A stretch of DNA of 64,000 nucleotides. Origin: CTSoil-043 sp963821235 (GTDB lineage Bacteria > Chloroflexota > Limnocylindria > Limnocylindrales > CSP1-4). This document shows positions 37,971 to 46,175 of the stretch, in pieces. The notes under the pieces are model-generated. The model searched no databases and was not told where the DNA came from. It saw nothing but the letters and a program-made list of their open reading frames with translations. Position 1 is the first letter of the stretch, and each line of letters begins with the position of its first letter. The position numbers and the translations under genes were made by a program. The DNA is taken from positions 1,550,001 to 1,614,000 of the forward strand of contig CAWGCS010000001.1 in the NCBI GenBank assembly GCA_963821235.1. The letters are read 5' to 3'.

Positions 37971-37976
37971 GCCCGC

Positions 37977-38342
37977 ATGGACCCCATCTGGAGCCTGCAG
38001 TCGGAAGTGATGAAGATTCTCGCGAGCCCGCGCCGGCTCGAGATCCTGCACCTGCTGGCCGGCGAGCCGAAGGAAGTCGGCCGCCTGGCGGAGGAGATGG
38101 GGATCTCGCAGCCGAACGTCTCCCAGCACCTCGCCGTGATGCGGGCTGCCGGGATCGTCGAGGCGCAGCGTGACGGCCGGGAGGTCAGGTACCACCTGAC
38201 GGACCCTGAGGTCATCGACGCCTGCAACCTCATGCGCGGAGTCCTGATGCGCCGCCTCGCCCGCCTCGGCGAGCTGTCTGATCGCCCGACCCCGTCCGAC
38301 GAGCGGCCGATGGCTGTCGCCTCGCCCGCCGGCGCCGGCTGA
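37977..38342 (+). CDS. ArsR-family winged-helix regulator
   Basis: 121 aa. MKILASPRRLEILHLLAGEP, EEMGISQPNVSQHLAVMRAA and DGREVRYHLTDPEV are the ArsR fold with its recognition helix. It has only one cysteine (Cys83 in DACNLM), so the two-cysteine persulfide switch of SqrR/BigR and the metal sites of ArsR/SmtB are not complete. It leads a sulfur-relay operon and is the likely sensor for it; the inducer is unknown. Confidence 0.82.
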   Translation: MDPIWSLQSEVMKILASPRRLEILHLLAGEPKEVGRLAEEMGISQPNVSQHLAVMRAAGIVEAQRDGREVRYHLTDPEVIDACNLMRGVLMRRLARLGELSDRPTPSDERPMAVASPAGAG

Positions 38343-38351
38343 GGAGATCGC

Positions 38352-38768
38352 GTGAACGACGAACCCCTCAACATCGTCCTGTTCTCGGGCACCGAGGACC
38401 GCCTCCAGGCAGCCGCGGTGATGACCAGCGGCGCCGCCGCCCTCGGCCGCAGGGTCAACATCTTCCTCCAGTACTGGGGTCTCGAGGCCTTCCGCAAGGA
38501 CAGGATCTCGACCGCCCTGGGGCTCGCCCCCGAAGCCGGCGCGCGCGGCGCGGCCCTCGTCGCCGAGGCCGCCCGGGCCGGGCAGCAGCCCTGGCACGCG
38601 ACCCTTCGCGTCGCCAAGGAGCTCGGCGAGGTCGACATCCAGGCGTGCTCGCTGTCGATGGACGTCCTCAAGATCGAGGAGGAGGACCTGGACCCCCTCG
38701 TCGACGGCGTGGAGGGCGTGACCGCCTTCTACCTGAACGCCGGCGACGGCCACATCCTCTTCATCTGA
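38352..38768 (+). CDS. DsrE-family sulfur-relay protein
   Basis: 138 aa. LNIVLFSGTEDRLQAAAVM, GRRVNIFLQYWGLEAF and a terminal HILFI strand mark the DsrE/DsrF fold. A conserved cysteine, Cys99 in QACSLSMD, is at the position of the active cysteine of DsrE2 proteins. GTG start after GAGGAG. Two DsrE-like and two TusA-like proteins alternate in this operon, implying persulfide hand-over between them. Confidence 0.8.
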   Translation: MNDEPLNIVLFSGTEDRLQAAAVMTSGAAALGRRVNIFLQYWGLEAFRKDRISTALGLAPEAGARGAALVAEAARAGQQPWHATLRVAKELGEVDIQACSLSMDVLKIEEEDLDPLVDGVEGVTAFYLNAGDGHILFI

Positions 38769-38793
38769 CCGACGACCGAAAGGAACACCACCG

Positions 38794-39030
38794 ATGTCGA
38801 CCGAGCAGATCGCCCAGATCGTCGATGCCAAGGGGCTCTCCTGCCCGATGCCGATCGTCAAGACGGCGCAGGCAGTCAAGAGCCTCGCCTCCGGCCAGCT
38901 TCTCGAGGTCCTCGCGACCGACCCCGGGTCCGTCAAGGACTTCACGGCCTGGGCCAAGGCCACCGGCAACGAGCTCGTGGAGCAGTCCGTCGAGAGCGGC
39001 GTCTACCGCTTCGTCCTGCGCAAGAAGTGA
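38794..39030 (+). CDS. tusA: TusA-family sulfur carrier 1
   Basis: 78 aa with DAKGLSCPMPIVKTAQAVKS: the CPxP motif with active Cys17 that carries persulfide. AAAGGA precedes the ATG. Small two-layer alpha/beta carrier; partners are probably the flanking DsrE-like proteins. Confidence 0.88.
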   Translation: MSTEQIAQIVDAKGLSCPMPIVKTAQAVKSLASGQLLEVLATDPGSVKDFTAWAKATGNELVEQSVESGVYRFVLRKK

Positions 39031-39040
39031 GTGATCCCCG

Positions 39041-39589
39041 ATGACCGTCGTCGCCGAACCCCCCCTCCCCGCCGTCGAGCCCGCGCCCGCGCCGCAACCC
39101 GCCGGAGAGGTGAAGCCTCGCGACATCCTGATCATCTGCTACAGCGGTGAGCTGGAGAAGACCTGGGCCACCATGATCCTCGCCACCACCGGCGCGGCGA
39201 TGGGTGCCAAGGTCCGCGTCTTCCTCACCTTCTGGGGCCTCCAGACGTTCGTCAAGGACCAGAAGCGCATCACCGGCGACAACGCGATGCAGAAGATGAT
39301 GTCCTTCATGCAGCGGCCGGGCATCTCGCACCGCAAGCTCTCGAAGATGAACTTCCTGGGCATGGGGCCCTGGATGATGCGCAAGCTCGCCAAGCAGTAC
39401 AGCGTCGCCAGCCCCAAGGAGCTCCTCGAGATCGCCCAGGCGATGGGCGTCGAGTTCATGCCCTGCCAGATGACCATGGACATGTTCGGCCTCAAGAAGG
39501 AAGACATGATCGACGGCCTCGGCGATCCGGTAGGAGCCGCCACCGTCATCGCCCTGCTCCAGGAAGGCGACGCACCGCTCTTCATCTGA
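39041..39589 (+). CDS. DsrE2-like protein (DsrE/DsrF/DrsH family)
   Basis: 182 aa. After a Pro/Ala-rich ~25-residue start, RDILIICYSGELEKTWATMI, AKVRVFLTFWGLQTF and EFMPCQMTMDMFGLKKEDM give the DsrE2 core with Cys142. Such proteins are associated with membranes and rhodanese/TusA partners in sulfur oxidisers. Its Met-rich middle (QKMMSFMQRP, KMNFLGMGPWMMRK) is a family trait. Confidence 0.82.
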   Translation: MTVVAEPPLPAVEPAPAPQPAGEVKPRDILIICYSGELEKTWATMILATTGAAMGAKVRVFLTFWGLQTFVKDQKRITGDNAMQKMMSFMQRPGISHRKLSKMNFLGMGPWMMRKLAKQYSVASPKELLEIAQAMGVEFMPCQMTMDMFGLKKEDMIDGLGDPVGAATVIALLQEGDAPLFI

Positions 39590-39603
39590 CGATGCCGATG
39601 GCA

Positions 39604-39637
39604 CGGCGGGCCGCCCGACCCCCCCGGCGGCCCGCCG
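39604..39637 (+). terminator. intercistronic hairpin before the second tusA gene
   Basis: A 12-bp stem (39604-39615 with 39626-39637) with a C-rich 10-nt loop in the 115-nt gap. No T-run follows. It may lower downstream expression or protect the upstream mRNA. Confidence 0.45.
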
Positions 39638-39654
39638 GACGCCCCTCGATCCCA

Positions 39655-39686
39655 ACGCGTCCCGACCCCGTCTCGACGCGTCCCGA
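39655..39686 (+). repeat. paired 11-bp direct repeat, 21-bp period
   Basis: ACGCGTCCCGA at 39655-39665 and 39676-39686. The 21-bp period is two helical turns, so both copies face the same side of DNA; they lie 19 nt before ATG 39705 and could be a tandem protein-binding site. Confidence 0.4.
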
Positions 39687-39704
39687 AGTGGAAGGAACCG
39701 CCCC

Positions 39705-39941
39705 ATGACGCCCACCATCTCCCGCACCGTCGACGCCCGCGGCAGCTTCTGCCCGGGGCCGTTGATGGAGCTCATCCGGGCCATCAAGGAGTCCGAGGTC
39801 GGCGACACGATCGCCGTCTGGTCCGCCGACAAGGGCAGCAAGATCGACATCCCGAAGTGGGTCGAGAAGGCCGGCCACACGCTCGTGGCCATCGAGGCCC
39901 GGGACGGCTACGACGAGATCGTCGTCACGAAGGCCCGGTAG
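39705..39941 (+). CDS. tusA: TusA-family sulfur carrier 2
   Basis: 78 aa, VDARGSFCPGPLMELIRAIK with Cys16 in a CPGP form of the CPxP motif. Only moderately similar to the first TusA, so likely specialised for the oxidoreductase encoded 9 nt downstream. GGAAGGAA precedes the ATG. Confidence 0.86.
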   Translation: MTPTISRTVDARGSFCPGPLMELIRAIKESEVGDTIAVWSADKGSKIDIPKWVEKAGHTLVAIEARDGYDEIVVTKAR

Positions 39942-39950
39942 GAGCGACCG

Positions 39951-41144
39951 ATGAAGCGGGTCGTCATCCTGGGCGGGGGCGTCGGCGGGACCCTCACCGC
40001 CAATCTCGTCGCCCGCAAGCTCAAGCGCCGGATCGCCAAGGGCGAGGCGAAGGTCACCGTCGTCGACGCCTCCGGGAAGCACACCTACCAGCCCGGCTAC
40101 ATGTACATCGCGATGGGCCACCAGCGACCGGAGAAGCTCATCCGCCCCGAGCGCTCGCTCCTCGACGGGAACGTCGACCTGGTCGTCGACTCGATCGACC
40201 GGATCGACGTCGAAGGCTCGCGGGTGGAGCTCGGCTCCGGCGAGGTCCTCGTCTACGACCAGCTCGTGATCGCGACCGGATCGCGGATCGTCCCCGAGGC
40301 GATCGAGCACTTCGACCAGGAGGCCCACCACTTCTACACGGCCGAGGCCTCCGCCCGCATGCGCAAGGCGCTCGACGCCTTCACTGGCGGGAAGATCGTG
40401 ATCGGCATCGCCGGGATCCCCTACAAGTGCCCGCCGGCGCCGCTCGAGGTCGCCTTCCTCGTGGAGTCCGAGCTGCGCGAGCGCGGCCTCCGGGAGAAGA
40501 CGCAGCTCCAGTTCCTCTCGCCCATCAACCGCGCCTTCACGATCGAGAGCGTGAGCGAGATGGCGACCCCGATCTTCGCGGAGAAGGGGATCGACCTGCA
40601 GCTCCTGGCCGGGATCGACTCCATCGACGCGGAGCGCAAGGTCGTCATCACCGACGCGATGGAGGAGTACCCCTACGACCTCCTGATCTGCGTGCCACCC
40701 CACAAGGGGTCGCAGGTCGTGATCGACTCCGAGCTCGCCCCGAAGTCGGGCTGGCTGCCCACCGACCGGTACACCCTGCAGGTCAAGAAGATGGCCGCGC
40801 CCGGCACCCGGGACGAGGACGTCGAGCGCTACCCGAACGTCTACGCGCTTGGCGACGCGACCGACCTGCCACTCTCCAAGGCCGGCTCGACCGCGCACTT
40901 CGAGGCGCCGGTCGTCGCCGAGCGAGTGGCCGCCGCGGTCCTGGGACGGGCGCCCTCCGGGAAGCACGCCCTCTACACGGGCAAGGTGATGTGCTTCTTC
41001 GAGGTCGGCGACGGGAAGGGAACGCTCCTCTCCTTCGACTACGACCACCCGCCGAAGCCGCCCAAGCCGAATCAGCTCTGGCACCTCGGCAAGATCGTCT
41101 TCAACCGGACCTACTGGCAGACCGTCCCGAAGGGTCGCGTCTAG
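39951..41144 (+). CDS. FAD-dependent oxidoreductase, sulfide:quinone oxidoreductase/FccB-like
   Basis: 397 aa. GGGVGGTLTANLVARKL binds FAD; VVDASGKHTYQPGYMYIAMG and YALGDATDLPLSKAGSTAHF are typical of the SQR family. Two redox cysteines are visible, Cys160 (PYKCPPAP) and Cys348 (VMCFFE); the third cysteine of type I SQR, near residue 128, is absent. It would oxidise sulfide or a carrier persulfide and pass electrons to quinone or a cytochrome. End of the arsR operon. Confidence 0.82.
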   Translation: MKRVVILGGGVGGTLTANLVARKLKRRIAKGEAKVTVVDASGKHTYQPGYMYIAMGHQRPEKLIRPERSLLDGNVDLVVDSIDRIDVEGSRVELGSGEVLVYDQLVIATGSRIVPEAIEHFDQEAHHFYTAEASARMRKALDAFTGGKIVIGIAGIPYKCPPAPLEVAFLVESELRERGLREKTQLQFLSPINRAFTIESVSEMATPIFAEKGIDLQLLAGIDSIDAERKVVITDAMEEYPYDLLICVPPHKGSQVVIDSELAPKSGWLPTDRYTLQVKKMAAPGTRDEDVERYPNVYALGDATDLPLSKAGSTAHFEAPVVAERVAAAVLGRAPSGKHALYTGKVMCFFEVGDGKGTLLSFDYDHPPKPPKPNQLWHLGKIVFNRTYWQTVPKGRV

Positions 41145-41223
41145 CCGGACGACGACGGGGACCGCCGCCGCGGCATCAGCGCCCCGTTCGCGGCCGCGGA
41201 GCCCCCCGCCGGCCCCCGATCCC

Positions 41224-41229
41224 TAGAAT
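41224..41229 (+). promoter_or_regulatory. -10 box of the second aminotransferase gene
   Basis: TAGAAT ends 6 nt before ATG 41236; no ribosome-binding site. Confidence 0.45.
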
Positions 41230-41235
41230 CACGAC

Positions 41236-42579
41236 ATGGACACATCCGCCGGTCGCGTCTTTCCCCGCGTCTTCGGACGCCGCCTGCCCGTCGCCGTCGC
41301 CGCCAACGGGACCACCATCTGGGACACCGGCGGTCGCGCCTTCCTCGACGCAGCCGGGGGGGCCATCGTCGTCGGGATCGGGCATGGCCGGGCCGAGGTC
41401 GCGGCGGTCATGGCGGCCCAGGCCGGACGGATCGCCTACGCCCACGGGACGGCCTTCACGACCGAGGCGCTGGAGGCGTACGCCGCCGACCTCGCCACGA
41501 TCCTCCCCCTCGACGCGCCGGCGGTCTACCCCGTCTCGGGCGGGTCCGAGGCGATCGAGACGGCGCTCAAGATGGCGCGTGCGTACCACCTCGCCCGCGG
41601 AGAGTCGTCCCGCGACGTCGTCATCGCCCGCTGGGGCAGCTACCACGGCAACTCCCTGGGCGCCCTGGACCTCTCCGGGCGCGAGCCGCTCCGCCGTCCG
41701 TATGCGCCGTGGCTGGGCCGCTTCCAGCACGTCTCCGCGCCGTACCCCTACCGTGCCGGCCAGGCGGCCGCCCACGCCCTGGGAGACCCGGCGGCGCTGG
41801 CCGCCGAGCTGGAGGTCGCGATCGAGGCCGCCGGCCCGGCTCGGGTTGCCGCCTTCGTGGCGGAGCCGATCGTCGGCGCGACCCTCGGCGCGGTCGTCCC
41901 GCCGGACGACTACTGGGCCGCCATCGCCGACGTCTGCCGGCGGCACGGCGTCCTCCTCGTGGCCGACGAGGTGATGACCGGCTTCGGGCGGACGGGACGC
42001 TGGTTCGCCAGCGAGCACTGGGGCCTCCGGCCCGACCTCCTCGTGGCGGCGAAGGGCGCGACGTCGGGCTACTGGCCGTTCGGTTTCGCGGCCGCGTCGG
42101 GCCCGGTCTACGAGACGATCGCGGGGGGCGGCTTCGTCCACGGGTTCACCTTCAGCCACTCCCCGGTGGGCGCCGCGGTCGCTCGCGAGGTCCTGCGCAT
42201 CCTGCGCGAGGAGGGCCTGGTGGCGGCATCGGCCGTCAAGGGGGAACGACTGCGGACGCTCCTCGGCGAGCGCCTGGGCGGCCATCCGCACGTCGGGGAG
42301 ATCCGCGGCCGCGGGCTGATGGTGGGCCTCGAGATCGTCGCCGACCGGGTGACCACGGCGCCGTTCCCGCGGGCCGAGCGGCGCACGGAGGCGATCGTGG
42401 CCGCGGCACGCGAGGCTGGCGTCCTCGTGTACTCGGGGACCGGCGCCGCCAACGGCGTGGACGGCGACACGATCCTCCTGGGGCCCCCGTTCGTCGTGAC
42501 CGAGGACGAGCTGGTGCGGATCGCGGACGGGGTGGCCGGCGCGGTGGCGACGGCGACCGCGGTGCCGGCCGGGCGGTAG
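41236..42579 (+). CDS. class III PLP aminotransferase
   Basis: 447 aa. GGRAFLDAAGGAIVVGIGHG, VSGGSEAIETALKMARAYH, WGSYHGNSLGALDLSG, ADEVMTGFGRTG and the Schiff-base Lys273 in VAAKGATSGYWP. The GYWPF loop and the C-terminal LLGPPFVVTEDEL resemble the omega-transaminase/adenosylmethionine-type branch rather than GabT of the first gene. Monocistronic by its own promoter; substrate unknown. Confidence 0.86.
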   Translation: MDTSAGRVFPRVFGRRLPVAVAANGTTIWDTGGRAFLDAAGGAIVVGIGHGRAEVAAVMAAQAGRIAYAHGTAFTTEALEAYAADLATILPLDAPAVYPVSGGSEAIETALKMARAYHLARGESSRDVVIARWGSYHGNSLGALDLSGREPLRRPYAPWLGRFQHVSAPYPYRAGQAAAHALGDPAALAAELEVAIEAAGPARVAAFVAEPIVGATLGAVVPPDDYWAAIADVCRRHGVLLVADEVMTGFGRTGRWFASEHWGLRPDLLVAAKGATSGYWPFGFAAASGPVYETIAGGGFVHGFTFSHSPVGAAVAREVLRILREEGLVAASAVKGERLRTLLGERLGGHPHVGEIRGRGLMVGLEIVADRVTTAPFPRAERRTEAIVAAAREAGVLVYSGTGAANGVDGDTILLGPPFVVTEDELVRIADGVAGAVATATAVPAGR

Positions 42580-42619
42580 CCGCTCGCGGCCGGGGATCGA
42601 TCCGGGCGCCGGCGCCGCG

Positions 42620-43288
42620 CTAGCGGAACCCTCGCCGCAGGAACGTCGCGCCGATCAGGACCAGGACGATCGGGACGATGAGGTCGCCCAGGGTCGGGAA
42701 CCCAGGGATGGCCGCGCCCACGGCGCCCCACCCGCCGAAGACCGCCAGCGCGCCACCGATCCAGGCCTGCCAGCCGATCCCCCCGCCGCGGATCGCGCGC
42801 CGGACCGCGATCGCGAGGAGCCCGAGCCCGGCGCCGAGCGTTCCCCAGCCGGCCGCCGGCAGGCTCGCCAGGCCGGCGGCGAGCCGGACAGCCCCGAAGC
42901 CGGCCAGCACGGCCCCCGCGTAGAGGGCCCACGTGCCGGCGCGGCCGGTGACGTGCCAGGCGACGAGGACGCCGCCGACGACCGCGAGCACCGCGGAGCC
43001 GGCGAGGGCGATGCCGGGGACGATCTCGGCCAGCACGAGGTAGCCGCCGAAGGCGACGAAGGCGAGGCCGATCCAGAGGCCGAGGCGTCCCGCCTGGGCC
43101 TGCGACACGCTCCATGAGACGGCGCGGACGCCCGGGCCGGCCGACGGCCCGCTTCGCGGAGCCCCGGAGCCGCCGCCCGTGGGGCCGCGGCTCGACCACG
43201 ATCGCCGGGGGTCGTCCACCACCTCGCCCTTGAGGGCGCGAAGGCGCTGCTCGACCTCGTCATCGGTCGGCGGCGGCTGGTCGCTCAT
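42620..43288 (-). CDS. membrane protein of unknown function
   Basis: 222 aa. A hydrophilic N-terminal third (EVEQRLRALKGEVVDDPRRS) is followed by about six hydrophobic helices. It lies 4 nt downstream of the amino-acid ABC transporter ATPase on the same strand, so it is co-transcribed with that importer, but nothing in its sequence ties it to transport. Confidence 0.6.
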   Translation of the reverse strand: MSDQPPPTDDEVEQRLRALKGEVVDDPRRSWSSRGPTGGGSGAPRSGPSAGPGVRAVSWSVSQAQAGRLGLWIGLAFVAFGGYLVLAEIVPGIALAGSAVLAVVGGVLVAWHVTGRAGTWALYAGAVLAGFGAVRLAAGLASLPAAGWGTLGAGLGLLAIAVRRAIRGGGIGWQAWIGGALAVFGGWGAVGAAIPGFPTLGDLIVPIVLVLIGATFLRRGFR

Positions 43289-43292
43289 GGCC

Positions 43293-44147
43293 TCACTTGT
43301 TGAGCAGGCGGGCCAGGAACTTGGCCGTGCTGGGATCCCGGGGCGCGTCGATCACCTGGTCGGGTGGTCCCACCTCGAGGAAGACCCCCTGGTCGATGTA
43401 GTAGACGCGGTCGGCGGCCTCCTTGGCGAAGGCCATCTCGTGGGTGACGACGATCATGGTCGCCCCCTCGTGGGCGAGCTCTGCCATGACCTTGAGGACC
43501 TCGCCGACCAGCTCCGGGTCGAGGGCCGAGGTCGGCTCGTCGAACAGGAGGACGCGTGGCTCCATCGTCAGTGCCCGGGCGATGGCGACGCGCTGCTTCT
43601 GCCCGCCGGAGAGGCGGGCCGGGTACTCGTCGCGCTTCTCGGAGAGGCCCACCTTGGCGAGGTACTTCTCGGCGGTGGCGATGGCCTGGTCCCGCGGGAC
43701 GCCCTTGACCCGGACCGGCGCCTCGATGAGGTTGTCGATCACCTTCATGTGGGGGAAGAGGTTGAACTCCTGGAAGACCATCTGGGCCCGCATCCGGATC
43801 TGGCGGATCTGCTCGCGGTGGTTGGAGCTCCGCGAGTGGAGCGGATCGGCCTCGACACGCAGGCCGTCGATCTCGACCGCGCCGGCCGTCGGCTCCTCCA
43901 GGAAGTTGAGGCAGCGCAGGAGGGTGCTCTTCCCGGAGCCCGAACGGCCGATGATGCAGATGGTCTCGCGCGGGTAGACCTCGACGGTGCAGCCACGCAG
44001 GACGTAGTTGGAGCCGAAGTACTTCTCGATCTCGAGGGCTCGCACGATGGGCGCGGCACCGGTCGGAGTGAGGGCGCCCGGCGCGGCGAACGGGTCATGG
44101 AGGCGCGCGTAGCGATCGGCGCTCCGAGTCGCGGCGGTCTCGGCCAT
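43293..44147 (-). CDS. polar amino-acid ABC transporter ATP-binding protein
   Basis: 284 aa. Walker A GRSGSGKSTLLRCLN, signature LSGGQKQRVAIARAL, Walker B LLFDEPTSALDPE and THEM as the switch His. The NxLRG and FNLFPHMKV blocks are those of the GlnQ/HisP group. An N-terminal extension of ~35 residues is longer than usual. Starts 1 nt after the permease stop. Confidence 0.9.
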   Translation of the reverse strand: MAETAATRSADRYARLHDPFAAPGALTPTGAAPIVRALEIEKYFGSNYVLRGCTVEVYPRETICIIGRSGSGKSTLLRCLNFLEEPTAGAVEIDGLRVEADPLHSRSSNHREQIRQIRMRAQMVFQEFNLFPHMKVIDNLIEAPVRVKGVPRDQAIATAEKYLAKVGLSEKRDEYPARLSGGQKQRVAIARALTMEPRVLLFDEPTSALDPELVGEVLKVMAELAHEGATMIVVTHEMAFAKEAADRVYYIDQGVFLEVGPPDQVIDAPRDPSTAKFLARLLNK

Positions 44148-44148
44148 C

Positions 44149-45003
44149 TCAGATCCGCCGGTCGCTCTCGGCCATGCGCTTCTCCAGGCGATCCTGGACG
44201 ACCGAGAGCACGATCGTGAGGCCCCAGTAGATGGCCGCCGCGACCATCAGGGTCTCGAGCGTCCGGAAGTTCGACTGTCCGACGCGCTGGGCCCGCCACA
44301 GGAGCTCGGGGACGGCGATGACCGAGACGAGCGACGAGTCCTTGATCATCGAGATGAACTCGTTGCCGATGGCCGGGGTGATGATCCGGATCGCCTGGGG
44401 CAGGATGATCCGACGCATCCGGGTTCGACCCGGCATGCCCAGGGCCTGGGCGGCCTCCGTCTGGCCGCGGGGGACGGCCTGGATTCCGGCCCGGAACGTC
44501 TCCGTCATGTAGGCGCCGTAGTTGAAGGAGAGGGCGAACATGCCGAGGGCGAGCCCGGGGATCTCGGCCACGGCCGGGACGACCTGCGGCAGGGCGAGGT
44601 AGATGAAGAGAATCTGGACGAGCAGCGGCGTGCCCCGCACCAGCGAGACATAGAGGGTCGAGATGGCATAGAGGACGGGGTTGGAGCTCAGCCGGCCGAG
44701 GGCGCCCAGGACGGCGAAGCAGATGGCGATCGTGATCGAGCAGACGGCCACGAAGATCGTCGTCTGCACGCCGCCGAGGATGTACGGGGTCCACTGGGCC
44801 ATGAAGGCGAAGTCGATCTTGCCGCCGTACACGAGCGATCCGAGCGCGCCGCCCATGACGACTGCCCAGGTGGCGACGAAGACCAGCCGGAAGCGCCGGG
44901 TCTGGCGCCGCCGCTGGCCGGCGATCGCCTCGACGATCGGGTTGAGCGGCGCGCTCGGGGTGGCGCCCCCCGCTGGCGCGATCGCGCCGGTCGATGCGGT
45001 CAC
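44149..45003 (-). CDS. polar amino-acid ABC transporter permease
   Basis: 284 aa of the HisM/GlnP type: LGGVQTTIFVAVCSI, SLVRGTPLLVQILFIYLALP and the EAA loop EAAQALGMPGRTRMRRIILP that docks the ATPase. The GTG start has an upstream GGAGGG. The ~45-residue hydrophilic N-terminus precedes the first helix. Confidence 0.9.
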   Translation of the reverse strand: MTASTGAIAPAGGATPSAPLNPIVEAIAGQRRRQTRRFRLVFVATWAVVMGGALGSLVYGGKIDFAFMAQWTPYILGGVQTTIFVAVCSITIAICFAVLGALGRLSSNPVLYAISTLYVSLVRGTPLLVQILFIYLALPQVVPAVAEIPGLALGMFALSFNYGAYMTETFRAGIQAVPRGQTEAAQALGMPGRTRMRRIILPQAIRIITPAIGNEFISMIKDSSLVSVIAVPELLWRAQRVGQSNFRTLETLMVAAAIYWGLTIVLSVVQDRLEKRMAESDRRI

Positions 45004-45029
45004 GATGTCGTCCCTCCGTCCCGCATGCG

Positions 45030-45061
45030 CGACGGGGGCGCCCGTGCGGACGCCCCCGTCG
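45030..45061 (-). terminator. hairpin between binding-protein and permease genes
   Basis: CGACGGGGGCG and CGCCCCCGTCG form a perfect 11-bp stem with a 10-nt loop inside the 78-nt gap. In ABC importer operons such a hairpin usually allows more binding protein than permease to be made. Confidence 0.5.
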
Positions 45062-45081
45062 AGATCAGCGGATCGCCGGCG

Positions 45082-45975
45082 CTAGGATCCCTGCTCGACC
45101 GTCAGGTCGGCGCCGAACCACTTCTCGGAGAAGCCCTTGAGGGTACCGTCGGCGCGCATGTCGTCGAGGATCTGGTTGACCCTGTCGACCATGCCCGCCG
45201 GATCGGGACCGCTCTTGTCGAAGGCGACCCCGAGTGGCTCGTAGTAGACCGGGTCGCCGACCTTGATCATCGGCAGCCCGTCCTTGATCGCCTGGTCGAC
45301 GGTCGTGGACGAGCTGAGCCAGCCCTCGAAGTCCTTCCGGCCGGCCTTCCAGGCCTCCGCACAGAGGCGGTCGGTGCTGAGCGTCGTCGCCTTGCTGCCC
45401 TCGGGGGGCTTCGCCGTCGGGGTGTACGTCCCGAGGTCGAGAGCGCCCGTCAGCCAGTCGTAGTAGGTGGTCGCCTCGCCGGCGCAGATCGTCTTGCCGG
45501 CCAGCCCGTCGAGGGTCGTGATGCCCGAGGCGGTCGAGGCGGCCATCTGGGCCGGCGTGTAGTAGTAGGGCTTGCTGAAGGCGAGGACCTTCTCGCGCGG
45601 CGTCGTGATCGTCATCGAGCCGACGCTGAAGTCCCAGCGCCCGGCCCACGAGCCGGCGGTGATGATGTTCCAGTCGGGCGTGGTGAACTCGATCTTCACC
45701 CCGAGGCGCTTGGCGATCTCGGTCCCGACGTCGATGTCGAAGCCCTCGTAGGTCCCGTCGTCCTTGAGCGACGACTGGGGTGGGTACTGCGGGTCCGTGG
45801 ACATCACGATCTTGCCCGCGGCCAGCACCTTGCCGAGGAGCGAGCTCGGGTCGACGCTCGGCGCCTCGCTCGCGGGCGTGGAAGCGGCCGGCGTCGGGCT
45901 CGCCCCGCCCGAGCACGCCGCAAGGGCGAGCCCGAAGACGGCGACGAGCGCCGCGATCCGGCGGGTCGTCTGCAT
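45082..45975 (-). CDS. amino-acid ABC transporter substrate-binding lipoprotein
   Basis: 297 aa. Signal peptide with lipobox ALAACSG, Ser/Pro/Thr linker, then a type 3 solute-binding fold: STDPQYPPQSSLKDDGTYEG, GFDIDVGTEIAKRLG, VGSMTITTPREKVLAFSKPY. AGGAGGA precedes ATG 45975. First gene of the importer operon (binding protein, permease, ATPase, membrane protein). Confidence 0.9.
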   Translation of the reverse strand: MQTTRRIAALVAVFGLALAACSGGASPTPAASTPASEAPSVDPSSLLGKVLAAGKIVMSTDPQYPPQSSLKDDGTYEGFDIDVGTEIAKRLGVKIEFTTPDWNIITAGSWAGRWDFSVGSMTITTPREKVLAFSKPYYYTPAQMAASTASGITTLDGLAGKTICAGEATTYYDWLTGALDLGTYTPTAKPPEGSKATTLSTDRLCAEAWKAGRKDFEGWLSSSTTVDQAIKDGLPMIKVGDPVYYEPLGVAFDKSGPDPAGMVDRVNQILDDMRADGTLKGFSEKWFGADLTVEQGS

Positions 45976-46126
45976 TGAGAGCGTCCTCCTCCTGGGGCGG
46001 GGGCTCGTGCCGCCCGCCGCTGCACCCTGCCTGGCCGGCGGCCCATGGCCGCGACGGTCCGGCCGATGATGGCACGATCGGGGACCCGTCACAACGCGCG
46101 CGCGCACGGCAGGCCCGGCGTGCCCA

Positions 46127-46140
46127 GGGCCGGACGGCCC
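46127..46140. promoter_or_regulatory. DevR-box-like palindrome upstream of the phosphotriesterase-like gene
   Basis: GGGCCGGACGGCCC, centre 42.5 nt before ATG 46176 and 23 nt ahead of the GATAAT box. It nearly reproduces the hypF arrangement (43.5 and 24 nt). Confidence 0.4.
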
Positions 46141-46163
46141 GGCCGGGGTGGCCTCCGGGGGCG

Positions 46164-46169
46164 GATAAT
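46164..46169 (+). promoter_or_regulatory. -10 box of the phosphotriesterase-like gene
   Basis: GATAAT ends 6 nt before ATG 46176; no ribosome-binding site. Confidence 0.5.
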
Positions 46170-46175
46170 CCGTCC

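Larger units (their letters stand above)
37381..37976. other. gene-free repeat-rich stretch upstream of arsR
   Basis: 596 nt. No frame has credible coding features. It contains repeat copy B (37491-37596), a direct repeat of ~66 bp (37622-37688 and 37735-37800), the 27-nt string at 37811-37837 shared with 36454-36480, a weak GGGCC-N4-GGCCC-like site (37884-37897, 12 of 14 bases) and the arsR operator/promoter at its right end. Confidence 0.6.
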
